From DASUNP01 sp035249305 (GTDB lineage Bacteria; Acidobacteriota; Blastocatellia; UBA7656): a stretch of DNA of 64,000 nucleotides. Position 1 is the first letter of the stretch; every line of letters starts with the position of its first letter. The notes beneath the pieces are model-generated. The model ran no database searches. It worked only from the letters and a program-made list of their open reading frames with translations, and was not told the DNA's origin. The position numbers and the translations under genes were made by a program. This document shows positions 56,282 through 64,000 of the stretch, in pieces. The stretch covers positions 31,759 through 95,758 of the forward strand of contig DATFGQ010000065.1 in NCBI GenBank assembly GCA_035249305.1, given 5' to 3'.

Positions 56282-58162
56282 ATGTGCGGAATCGCAGGGC
56301 TAATCGGAGAACCGGACAGGCAGGCGGCGCGCGCGCGCGTGGCCGCGATGACGGGCGCGCTCGCCCGTCGCGGGCCTGACGGCGAAGGGATCGAAGTCTG
56401 GAACGGCGCGGCGCTCGGCCACCGGCGGCTCGCCATATTCGATCTGAGCGAAGCAGGCCGCCAGCCCATGCTGTCGGAAGACGCTCGCGTAGGCGTAGTC
56501 TTTAACGGCGCGATCTACAACTTCCTCGACCTGCGACGAGACCTTGAATCTCTCGGCCACACGTTCAAAAGCGACACCGACACCGAAGTTCTGATTAACG
56601 GGTACATCGAGTGGGGTCTTGACGTGATGGTGTCGAAGCTCAAAGGCATGTTCGCGCTCGGCCTCTGGGACGACCACACGCGGCGACTCTTTCTGGTGCG
56701 CGACCGCCTGGGCGTCAAGCCGCTTTACTACGCGATTCATCATAACCGCATCGCATTCGCTTCGACGGCGAGGGCGCTCAAGGCCGCGGTGTTCGCTCGT
56801 GAGATAGACGACAAAGCGGTGATGGAGTACCTGGAATACGGCTACGTGACCGATGACCGCTCGATCTATGAAGGCGTCCGGAAAGTGCCCGCTGCTACGA
56901 TCGTCGAATGGAGAGATGGTGAAATCAAATCTCGCGTCTACTGGTCGCCTTCTGCCGTGAGCGATTCGGCGAAGATTACTTTTGAAGAAGCCGTCGAACA
57001 GACTCAAGCTCTGTTCCTGAGCGCGGTCGAGAAACGTCTTCACGCGGACGTTCCGGTCGGCGCGCTGTTGAGCGGCGGCGTCGATTCGAGCCTGGTCTGC
57101 TGGGCCATATCGAAGCTCGGCGGCGACATCAAAGCCTTCACGATCGGGACGCCGGGCGACGAGTGGGACGAGACGGCCGACGCGAGGGCTACGGCCGAGC
57201 GATTAAAGATCAGCCATCAAGTGCTTGAGCTTTCGTCGGACGACGCGCCCGATTTGTCTGAGATGGTCACGGCATACGGCGAGCCTTTCGCCTGCTCGTC
57301 GGCTCTGGGGATGCTAAGAGTGTCACGAGCCGTGAGGTCTGAAGCTACAGTGTTGTTGACGGGAGACGGCGGGGACGATCTCTTCTTAGGCTACGAAGGC
57401 CATCGCCATTTCTGGCTCGCGGAGAAGGCCGCGCGAGCCCTGCCCGCGAGCCTGTCAGCGCTGTGGTCGGATCTTCGGAATCAAATCTCGGATGATGGGT
57501 CATTGCGGCGGGCAAAGTCGTTTATCGATTACGCGACGGGCGGAATCGGAGCCGTAGCCGCGAGGCGCGACGGATTGCCCGCCTATGAAAGAGACGGGCT
57601 GCTGGGCGAACGGCTCGCGGGCGCTACGGTCGCGGCGCGAGCGCTGCCCTGGTCGAGCCAGTCAGCGCGGCGGTTGCTAACGGAGTTCTTAGATTACGAC
57701 CGCCGAACGCGATTCGTGGGCGAGTACCTGACAAAAGTCGACGGCTCGACTATGCATTACGCGCTCGAAGCACGGTCGCCATTCTTGGATCAAGACCTGT
57801 GGGAGTTCGCGTCCGGGCTTTCGTTCGATCTTCGGTTAAGGCGCGGGCGATTGAAAGCTATCTTGCGCGAGATGGCGGCGCGCAACATAGGCGAGCGCGT
57901 AGCGCGCGGGCGCAAGCGAGGTTTCGGCATTCCCGTACAGCGGTGGCTCGCGGGCCGTTGGGCGAGCTCGGTTAGAGAGGCGCTCGCGGATTCAATTCTA
58001 GCAAGCGAAGGGTGGATCAAAGCTGACCGCGCGCTCTTGCAGTTAGAGAGAGCTGAGAGAAAAGGGTGGGCTTCGAATCAGTTATGGTATATCTTCGTGC
58101 TTGAATCGTGGTTAAGACACGAACGCGCATGCGCCCCTGAGCAAGCTCTCGCCCTTACCTAG
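56282..58162 (+). CDS. Asparagine synthase-like amidotransferase (second copy)
   Basis: The protein is 626 residues, starting MCGIAGLIG at the ATG at 56282; Cys2 must be next to the first Met, which fixes the start even though the ribosome site (GAGAGG) is rather far. Other marks: RRGPDGEGIEV, RRLAIFDLSEAGRQPM, ALLSGGVDSSLVCWA and LTGDGGDDLFLGYEG. It diverges from the first copy along its length, so it is not a recent duplicate. Both may act on different residues of the same polymer. The next gene follows after 24 bases. Confidence 0.92.
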   Translation: MCGIAGLIGEPDRQAARARVAAMTGALARRGPDGEGIEVWNGAALGHRRLAIFDLSEAGRQPMLSEDARVGVVFNGAIYNFLDLRRDLESLGHTFKSDTDTEVLINGYIEWGLDVMVSKLKGMFALGLWDDHTRRLFLVRDRLGVKPLYYAIHHNRIAFASTARALKAAVFAREIDDKAVMEYLEYGYVTDDRSIYEGVRKVPAATIVEWRDGEIKSRVYWSPSAVSDSAKITFEEAVEQTQALFLSAVEKRLHADVPVGALLSGGVDSSLVCWAISKLGGDIKAFTIGTPGDEWDETADARATAERLKISHQVLELSSDDAPDLSEMVTAYGEPFACSSALGMLRVSRAVRSEATVLLTGDGGDDLFLGYEGHRHFWLAEKAARALPASLSALWSDLRNQISDDGSLRRAKSFIDYATGGIGAVAARRDGLPAYERDGLLGERLAGATVAARALPWSSQSARRLLTEFLDYDRRTRFVGEYLTKVDGSTMHYALEARSPFLDQDLWEFASGLSFDLRLRRGRLKAILREMAARNIGERVARGRKRGFGIPVQRWLAGRWASSVREALADSILASEGWIKADRALLQLERAERKGWASNQLWYIFVLESWLRHERACAPEQALALT

Positions 58163-58186
58163 TAAAACCAAGATTAAAGAACAGAA

Positions 58187-59374
58187 GTGAAGCGAAGAGT
58201 ATTACAACTGATCGGGAGCTTTCATCAGGGCGGGTCGGAGCTACAGGCTGTTCAGCTCGCGCGGCTCTTGCACGAAAGCGGCCGCTACGAACTCCATGTC
58301 GCCTGCCTTGACTCAGCCGGCGTGTTGCGAGACGAGATCGAAGGGCTCGCGATCGGCGATATTCCAGAGTTCCGGCTGACGAGCTTTTACGACCGCAATG
58401 CTATGACTCAGCTCCGCCGGTTTACGCGGCTGCTGCGCGAGCGAGAGATAGACATTATTCAGACTCACGATTTTTATACTAACGTCTTCGGCATGGCCGC
58501 AGGAAGGCTGGCCCGCGTGCCCGCTCGCATCGCCGCGCGGCGCGAGACGACGGGCTGGAGAACGCCCGCTCAAAGATTGGTCGAGCGGGCGGCGTACCGC
58601 GCGGCTCACTCTGTCGTAGCGAACGCCGGAGCTGTGCGCGATCAACTGGTCAAAGAGGGCGTGCGCCGCGATAAAATAACCGTGATTTACAACGGCCTCA
58701 ACCGCGAGCGCATCACCCCGAACCCTGACCTCACACGTGAGCAGAAGCTCGCCTTGCTCGGACTGCCTCAAACTGCGGATCGCCGCTTCGTCACGATTGT
58801 CGCAAACCTGCGCCACCCCGTTAAAGATCACTCGACCTTTTTGCGCGCGGCTCGCCGCGTACGAGAAGCAGTCCCTCAAGCTTGCTTCGTCATCGCGGGC
58901 GAAGGGCCGCTCGCCGATGAGACTCGCGCGTTCGCCCGTCAACTCGGGATCGAGCAAAGCCTGTTTTTCCTCGGCCGGTGCGAGCGAGTCGCCGAGCTTC
59001 TGTCGGTCTCTGACGTGTGCGTATTAAGCTCGAAAGCCGAGGGGTTTTCAAACGCGATTATCGAATATATGGCCGCCTCGCGGCCCGCGGTCGTCACGGA
59101 CGTGGGCGGCGCTCGCGAAGCTGTATCCGATGGCGAATCGGGTTACTTAGTCCCGGCGGGCGATGACGAAAAGATGGGCGCGCGAATAACAACGCTCCTG
59201 CTAGACCCGCCGAAGGCAGATTCGATGGGCCGCCGCGCGCGCGAGATCGTAGAAATGAAGTTCTCTTTACGGGCTCAGCTTGAGCGCACAGAAAGACTTT
59301 ATGACCGGCTCCTTGAAAGCGCGTCGCGTTCAGCTCACGAGAGAATCAACACAGTGCGCCAGGAGGGCGTTTGA
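58187..59374 (+). CDS. GT4 family glycosyltransferase
   Basis: The protein is 395 residues with a GTG start. The N-terminal domain begins VLQLIGSFHQGGSELQAVQL, the glycine-rich loop of GT4 enzymes. The C-terminal part has NLRHPVKDHSTFLRAARRV, FVIAGEGPLADE and SSKAEGFSNAIIEYMAASRP, with the E-x7-E motif. No membrane helix. It overlaps the following GT4 gene by 4 bases (TTGA). It would add a sugar to the growing repeat unit on its lipid carrier. Confidence 0.93.
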   Translation: MKRRVLQLIGSFHQGGSELQAVQLARLLHESGRYELHVACLDSAGVLRDEIEGLAIGDIPEFRLTSFYDRNAMTQLRRFTRLLREREIDIIQTHDFYTNVFGMAAGRLARVPARIAARRETTGWRTPAQRLVERAAYRAAHSVVANAGAVRDQLVKEGVRRDKITVIYNGLNRERITPNPDLTREQKLALLGLPQTADRRFVTIVANLRHPVKDHSTFLRAARRVREAVPQACFVIAGEGPLADETRAFARQLGIEQSLFFLGRCERVAELLSVSDVCVLSSKAEGFSNAIIEYMAASRPAVVTDVGGAREAVSDGESGYLVPAGDDEKMGARITTLLLDPPKADSMGRRAREIVEMKFSLRAQLERTERLYDRLLESASRSAHERINTVRQEGV

Positions 59375-60516
59375 GAGTAGAAAGATCGATTACATCGAGT
59401 AATGAAGCGCCTCTGCGAGTATTGATAGTCGCGCCCTCGTTAGACATACTCGGCGGGCAGGCGGTGCAGGCTTCAAGGCTGCTTGCGCGCCTCAGGGAAG
59501 AAGCGACTCTCGACGTTTCGTTCCTGCCGATAAACCCGCGCCTGCCCGGACTCCTGAGAAAGCTCCAGGCGATCAAATATCTCCGCACGGTTGTTACGAC
59601 GCTTCTATACGTAGCCACGCTGCTCGCGCGCGTCCGCTCGTATGATGTGATACACGTCTTTTCGGCGTCCTATCTTTCGTTCGTTCTCTCGCCGACGCCC
59701 GCGATCCTGGTCGCGAAGCTTTACGGCAAGAAGGTGATGCTCAACTACCGCAGCGGCGAAGCGCTCGACCACCTGACGCGATGGCGGCGCACGGCGCTGC
59801 CCGTCATCAGGCTCGTCGACAAAGTCGTAGTCCCTTCTGGTTATCTCGTCGATGTCTTCGGCCGGTTCGGCGTTCGCGCCGAATCGATTGCCAACACGGT
59901 CGACCTGACTCGATTCAAGTTTCGCAATCGCGCGCCACTTCAGCCGGTAATACTTTCGAATCGCAATCTCGAAAGCCTCTACAACGTCGAATGCATTCTG
60001 CGGGCCTTCGCATCAATCCAAGAGAGAGTGGGCGAAGCGCGCCTGATAGTAGCGGGAGACGGCAGCGAGCGCAGGCTGCTTGAATCGCTCTGCGCCGAAC
60101 TGCGGTTGCGTAACGTCGAGTTCATAGGCCAGGTCTCGCCCGAGCGGATGCCCGAGCTTTACGACCGGGCGGACATATTCATCAACGCGTCGAACATAGA
60201 CAACATGCCCGTCTCTCACATCGAAGCGTTTGCGGCGGGGCTCGCGGTCGTTACAACTGACGCGGGGGGCATCCCCTACATCGTCGCCGATAACCGCAAC
60301 GGGCTTGTCGTCTCTTGCGGGGATCACGAAGCCCTGGCTCGAAACGTCTTGGCTTTGCTCGAAGACGCGGCGCTGGCCGAGCGTCTTACGAAGACGGCTC
60401 GCGCCGATTGCGAGAAGTATACCTGGACCGCCGTGCGCGAAGAGTGGCTCGCGACCTACGCCGAGATGGCGGGCCGCGCGAGCGTCAACGTGGAGCAGGC
60501 GACGGCGAACGCTTAA
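59371..60516 (+). CDS. GT4 family glycosyltransferase
   Basis: The protein is 381 residues. The TTG start at 59371 is well supported: AGGAGGGCGT lies directly before it and it overlaps the previous stop (TTGA). The first 15 residues (RVERSITSSNEAPLR) are followed by VLIVAPSLDILGGQAVQASR, the N-terminal GT4 domain. Later come LIVAGDGSERRLLE and NASNIDNMPVSHIEAFAAGL (donor site). It acts after or before its neighbour in assembling the repeat unit. The stop is followed after 1 base by the lyase gene. Confidence 0.93.
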   Translation: MRVERSITSSNEAPLRVLIVAPSLDILGGQAVQASRLLARLREEATLDVSFLPINPRLPGLLRKLQAIKYLRTVVTTLLYVATLLARVRSYDVIHVFSASYLSFVLSPTPAILVAKLYGKKVMLNYRSGEALDHLTRWRRTALPVIRLVDKVVVPSGYLVDVFGRFGVRAESIANTVDLTRFKFRNRAPLQPVILSNRNLESLYNVECILRAFASIQERVGEARLIVAGDGSERRLLESLCAELRLRNVEFIGQVSPERMPELYDRADIFINASNIDNMPVSHIEAFAAGLAVVTTDAGGIPYIVADNRNGLVVSCGDHEALARNVLALLEDAALAERLTKTARADCEKYTWTAVREEWLATYAEMAGRASVNVEQATANA

Positions 60517-60517
60517 C

Positions 60518-62575
60518 ATGCGGATCAGCGGAGAAAAACTGAAGAAGCTCAGAGGAAAGAGTCTCCACGAGATCGGCGTGCGCGGCCGGCAGGAGCTTTC
60601 CAAGTTAGGAGAGCGCGTCTTCGGCTCGGCGGGCGAGATGAAAGACGCCGCGCTTTTGAATCGATTATCTCGCGCTTCGCGAAACGGATCGGCCGAAGGG
60701 ACTACAGGGTTAATCCTTGAGCGAATAATCAAGAGACGGGGATTCATCCCCGCGCTGGCCTGCCGCGAGGAGATCGTAAAGATCATGGAGCGGCGTTTTC
60801 CCGATGAAAGACTGGCGTTGATTGAGAAGGCCGATCGGGCCGTCGATAAGAGATTCGATCTGCTCGGGCTGGCGAACCTGAGCTTCGGCGATCCGATAGA
60901 CTGGCATCTGGAACCGTCTTCGGGAAAGCGGACAACGCTGGATCACTGGAGCAAGATCGATTACCTTGACGCCGAAGTCGCGGGAGATAAGAAAGTCACC
61001 TGGGAGCTGAATCGTCATTCGCATTTCGTAACTCTGGGGCAGGCATACTGGCTGACCGGCGACGAGAAGTATTGCGAGAGTTTTATCTCGCAAGCTTCGT
61101 CGTGGATGGATGCGAATCCGACTTCGCGCGGGATCAACTGGGCCAGCAGCCTCGAAGTGGCATTCCGCTCGATCGCGTGGCTGTGGGCGCTGCACATGTT
61201 CGCCGACTCTCCCACACTCACGCCGCGTTTCGCGCTCCGGATGTTAAAACAGCTCTGGGCGCACGGGCGGCACGTCAGCTCATACCTGTCGCATTATTTC
61301 AGCGCGAACACTCATCTGACGGGCGAGGCCCTTGCCCTTTTTTATCTGGGTACTGCACTACCTGAATTTCGCGAGGCGGCGGCGTGGCGCGAGACGGGCC
61401 TTAAGATCTTGCTCGAACAGATGCCGAAACACGTCCGGCCGGACGGCGTCTACTTCGAGCAGTCATCTTATTATCAACGCTACACCGCCGACTTCTACTA
61501 CCACCTGATAGTCCTCGCGCGAGCGAGCGGCGCTCTTCTGCCCGAAGTTGTTGAAGAGCGGCTCGCGTTGCTCATAGACCATCTGATGTGGATAACCAGG
61601 CCCGACGGAAGCACGCCGCTCGTAGGCGACGATGATGGCGGCAGGGTGATTACGCTGGCGACTAGAATGAGCAATGACTACCGCGACACGATCGCGACGG
61701 CGGCGGCGATCTTTAATCGCGATGATTGGAAATCGGTAGCCGGTGAAGCAAAGCCAGAAACGCTCTGGCTGCTGGGGCCAGCCGCGCTCGAAAAGTATGA
61801 CGAGATCGCCCCGCGAGCGCCTGCCGAGTGTGCCCGCGCTTTCACGGAAGGCGGCTATTACGTTATGCGCGACGGGTGGTCCAGAGATTCGAGCTACGTC
61901 TTGATCGACTGCGGCCCGCACGGCTCTTCGAGCTGCGGCCATGCTCATGCGGACGCGCTCGCTTTCGAGTTTGCCGCCAACGGCAGGACCTGGCTCGTCG
62001 ATCCGGGTACGTTTACTTACACGGGCGACAAAGCGTTGCGCGACCTGTTCCGATCAACCCACGCGCACAACACGGTCACCGTCGACGGCCAATCCCAATC
62101 CGTGCCTTCCGAGCCGTTCTCGTGGCAACACGTCGCGAGCTCTGAGGCGAAGCAGTTCATCAATCATCCGGATTACGATTACTTCAAAGGCTCGCACGAC
62201 GGTTACGAGCGGCTCGACGATCCCGTCACACACACGCGCTCACTGCTCTTCATAAAACGTCAGCCGGGTTCGTGCTTGATTGTGAAAGACAGGTTTCGGG
62301 CTCGCGATAGACATGTCTACACGCTTCGCTATCACTTCCCTGCCAGGTGCTCGGCCGAAGCGAATGGCAATCAGGTTATAGCGACATCTGATGATGGCCG
62401 GCAGTTAATAATCACTGTCTTAAGCAGTACAACTGTATTATGCCGGATCGAAGATGGGTGGGTCTCGGAAGCATACGGGCAGCGCGAGCAGTCAAAGGTC
62501 GCCGTCTTTGAAGCGACGGGTGCGGGCGAGCAGGAGTTCTTCAGCTTCATCTCCCCTCGGACAGAATCTCTCTAG
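60518..62575 (+). CDS. Heparinase II/III / alginate lyase-like protein
   Basis: The protein is 685 residues from the ATG at 60518, one base after the previous stop (TAACATG); an ORF to 60230 overlaps the GT gene in another frame. The N-terminal domain (about 110-400) is an alpha/alpha toroid (NRHSHFVTLGQAYWLTGD, SHYFSANTHLTGEALALFYL, DGVYFEQSSYYQRYTADFYY). The C-terminal part (about 450-670) is a beta-sandwich with GHAHADALAFEFAANGRTWL and VDPGTFTYTG, which hold the His metal site of heparinase II. It has no signal peptide, unlike free lyases. It likely trims the polymer or acts during synthesis. Confidence 0.92.
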   Translation: MRISGEKLKKLRGKSLHEIGVRGRQELSKLGERVFGSAGEMKDAALLNRLSRASRNGSAEGTTGLILERIIKRRGFIPALACREEIVKIMERRFPDERLALIEKADRAVDKRFDLLGLANLSFGDPIDWHLEPSSGKRTTLDHWSKIDYLDAEVAGDKKVTWELNRHSHFVTLGQAYWLTGDEKYCESFISQASSWMDANPTSRGINWASSLEVAFRSIAWLWALHMFADSPTLTPRFALRMLKQLWAHGRHVSSYLSHYFSANTHLTGEALALFYLGTALPEFREAAAWRETGLKILLEQMPKHVRPDGVYFEQSSYYQRYTADFYYHLIVLARASGALLPEVVEERLALLIDHLMWITRPDGSTPLVGDDDGGRVITLATRMSNDYRDTIATAAAIFNRDDWKSVAGEAKPETLWLLGPAALEKYDEIAPRAPAECARAFTEGGYYVMRDGWSRDSSYVLIDCGPHGSSSCGHAHADALAFEFAANGRTWLVDPGTFTYTGDKALRDLFRSTHAHNTVTVDGQSQSVPSEPFSWQHVASSEAKQFINHPDYDYFKGSHDGYERLDDPVTHTRSLLFIKRQPGSCLIVKDRFRARDRHVYTLRYHFPARCSAEANGNQVIATSDDGRQLIITVLSSTTVLCRIEDGWVSEAYGQREQSKVAVFEATGAGEQEFFSFISPRTESL

Positions 62576-63230
62576 CCTCTCTCGGCCACAAGAACGCGCG
62601 GGCGCTCATGCCTACGACTGTGCCTGGATACTTCAGCGCGCTAGGACCCAGCCGAGGTCGACTCGTCCCTGTGAGGTACCCTACAACATACACAGTGGCG
62701 TTCTCTTGAAAATCGGTCCTGAAATCTCCCCTGACGGCGAGCAGTTTCCCCGGATCGTCCCCTAACCTGATCTCCGCTACGATGTAGTCGCCGATCCCTC
62801 TTTTCTCTTCCCCGATGATGTCGTGTATCTTACCTTCGAATGCCCAGGCCGTGCCCTCGTACCGCGCGGCGTCCTGTTGCAGTTGCTCGAACGTGACAGA
62901 CCTGTCGGCCTCAAGCAGGTTCTTTCGAATCGCCTCCTGACTCGCGCCGCCCTCGGCATAAATACGCTTGAGCTGCCGGCACTGCGCGTTCTTCATGCAA
63001 TCATCATTACCATATCGCATGTCCAGCCAGTTCTTATTAGTCCATTCAGTTTTCTTAGGTCTGTCGGGCGCTTTCTGCTGGCTTATCTCTTGAAGGATGT
63101 AAGCAATAATACCGCCCGCGACAATCACCAACAGAATCGCGATTTGAACTATATTCTCCTCCAGGTAGAGGAATAGTTCTGTTGACTTGCTCAACTGCTG
63201 ATAGTCGCGTCTCCCCGCGGGCTGATTCAT
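62547..63230 (-). CDS. Membrane-anchored protein of unknown function
   Basis: The protein is 227 residues from the ATG at 63228-63230 (GGGAGCGGCT upstream; a longer ORF to 63302 lacks this). A short cytoplasmic N-terminus is followed by one membrane helix (IVQIAILLVIVAGGIIAYIL, about residues 26-45), so most of the chain lies outside the inner membrane. Two Cys (DDCMKNAQC) could form a disulfide. The C-terminal half (YEGTAWAFEGKIHDIIGEE, DYIVAEIRLGDD, NATVYVVGYLTG) resembles an OB-fold. Its 3' end overlaps that of the lyase gene by 29 bases, tail to tail. I do not recognise the family. Confidence 0.82.
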   Translation of the reverse strand: MNQPAGRRDYQQLSKSTELFLYLEENIVQIAILLVIVAGGIIAYILQEISQQKAPDRPKKTEWTNKNWLDMRYGNDDCMKNAQCRQLKRIYAEGGASQEAIRKNLLEADRSVTFEQLQQDAARYEGTAWAFEGKIHDIIGEEKRGIGDYIVAEIRLGDDPGKLLAVRGDFRTDFQENATVYVVGYLTGTSRPRLGPSALKYPGTVVGMSARAFLWPREAREILSEGR

Positions 63231-63445
63231 AGCCGCTCCCTTCTGTTTGTCGTTCGCATTACAGGGGCAGGTCGGGGCGCTTATGCGCGGATCATAATTC
63301 ATCCGGCAGACCGATCCAATAGTAAAAGCCGGAACGGCGGTCTAACCGATCCAGTTTCAAGACTTAACAAATCAATCGAAGTTGTAAAAACTCACCGCAA
63401 TTAATCATTTAACTAATCTGAGGATTTCAGTTCAGGCATAAACGA

Positions 63446-64000
63446 ATGTGTGGAATCTGCGGCATCGCCGCCCCTCAAAAAACCGGGTTCAGAGTCGACG
63501 AAAACAGGCTCGCGCGAATGCGCGACTCGCTGACTCATCGCGGGCCGGACGGCGCGGGCATGTACATCAACAAAGGCGTCGGCCTGGCGCACAGGCGGCT
63601 GTCGATAATCGATCTTGCGGGCGGCCACCAGCCCATGACTAACGAAGACGGCTCGGTATGGATAACCTACAACGGCGAGATCTATAACCACCGCGAGCTG
63701 CGCGGCAGGCTCGAACAACAAGGCCACCGCTACCGCAGCACCAGCGACACCGAAACGATCATTCATCTTTACGAAGAGAAGGGCGCGCGCGCCGTCGAAC
63801 AATTGCGCGGCATGTTCGCATTCGCGATCTGGGACGCCGAGCGCCGAAGGCTTCTGCTAGCGCGCGACCGCCTCGGGATAAAGCCGCTCTACTACACGCT
63901 ATCCGATGATGGCGTAATCTGCTTCGCGTCGGAGATCAAAGCTCTCATAGAGGCGCGCGCCGTCAGAGCCGAACTCAACTACGACGCGCTGGCAGATTAC
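63446..64000 (+). CDS. Asparagine synthase-like amidotransferase (third copy, cut by window end)
   Basis: The first 185 residues are present, from the ATG at 63446. It opens MCGICGIAAPQKTG with nucleophile Cys2 and has RRLSIIDLAGGHQPM, NGEIYNHRELR, SDTETIIHLYEE and LLARDRLGIKPLYY, all typical of the glutaminase domain of AsnB. The synthetase domain lies beyond the window. It is closer to the first copy (54.3 kb) than to the second by these motifs. It begins a new plus-strand stretch after a 215-base gap, so the polysaccharide locus probably continues past the window. Confidence 0.93.
   Translation, partial: MCGICGIAAPQKTGFRVDENRLARMRDSLTHRGPDGAGMYINKGVGLAHRRLSIIDLAGGHQPMTNEDGSVWITYNGEIYNHRELRGRLEQQGHRYRSTSDTETIIHLYEEKGARAVEQLRGMFAFAIWDAERRRLLLARDRLGIKPLYYTLSDDGVICFASEIKALIEARAVRAELNYDALADY

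Overview
The window reads as chromosomal DNA from a high-GC Gram-negative bacterium, most likely an Acidobacteriota of the Blastocatellia/Pyrinomonadales type. This is inferred from an Oar-type TonB-dependent receptor, several secreted PQQ-type beta-propeller proteins, secreted S9 and CocE-type hydrolases, a remnant of an acidobacterial-style Ser/Thr kinase, and many palindromic intergenic repeats. No rRNA, tRNA or CRISPR array was found, so the phylum is inferred from gene content only.

Layout. (1) 1-4.5 kb, minus strand: an unrecognised three- or four-gene cassette made of a possible ART-like protein, a helical protein, a large protein whose N-terminus looks PIN-like, and the start of a TPR protein. 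(2) 4.7-8 kb: an MFS transporter, a sodium:solute symporter and a small membrane partner. (3) 8.1-25.3 kb: an Oar-like outer-membrane receptor, five paralogous PQQ-propeller proteins, an EamA-like membrane protein, a signal peptidase I homologue lacking the usual nucleophile, a DUF480 protein, a CocE-type hydrolase, an S9 peptidase and an intradiol-dioxygenase-fold protein. (4) 25.3-30.4 kb: a LolD/MacB-type ABC exporter and an exported acetamidase/formamidase. (5) 30.4-31.1 kb: a DUF433/DUF5615 toxin-antitoxin pair. (6) 31.1-36.6 kb: a minus-strand operon of SelD, a yeast-type cytosine deaminase, a LuxE-like acyl-activating enzyme, a LuxC-like acyl reductase/aldehyde dehydrogenase and a GT4 glycosyltransferase. 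SelD has an in-frame UGA at codon 12 exactly where Sec/Cys belongs, so it is read here as a selenoprotein and the CDS extends beyond the simple ORF. (7) 36.7-44.4 kb: a ferritin-like diiron protein, a kinase pseudogene, a DUF3857/transglutaminase protein, a secreted Ig-like protein and small genes (YbjN-like, DUF4242, VanZ-like). (8) 44.8-64 kb: an exopolysaccharide locus with a FemAB-GNAT fusion, Wzz/GumC, a BY-kinase homologue with an altered P-loop, an XRE regulator, a polysaccharide deacetylase, a Wzx flippase, a Wzy/O-antigen ligase, three AsnB-type amidotransferases (the last cut by the window end), two GT4 enzymes and a heparinase/alginate lyase.

The genes of region 8 make a coherent Wzx/Wzy-type export pathway: GT4 enzymes build the repeat unit, AsnB-like and GNAT/FemAB proteins decorate it, Wzx flips it, Wzy polymerises it, Wzz and the BY-kinase homologue set chain length, and the deacetylase and lyase modify or trim it. 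Region 3 looks like a scavenging module for peptides and esters, with an outer-membrane receptor, secreted hydrolases and periplasmic propellers.

Four repeat families occur between genes: MITE-like arrays of short hairpins, two of them bounded by 16-19 bp terminal inverted repeats (22.4, 37.8 and 44.4 kb); a 114-bp GTAGGGGC-ended element (11.3 kb); a GAGTCCTGAGTGCT palindrome (14.7 and 21.8 kb); and a CACCGCAGAG-type palindrome (25.2 kb) that encodes part of a signal peptide.
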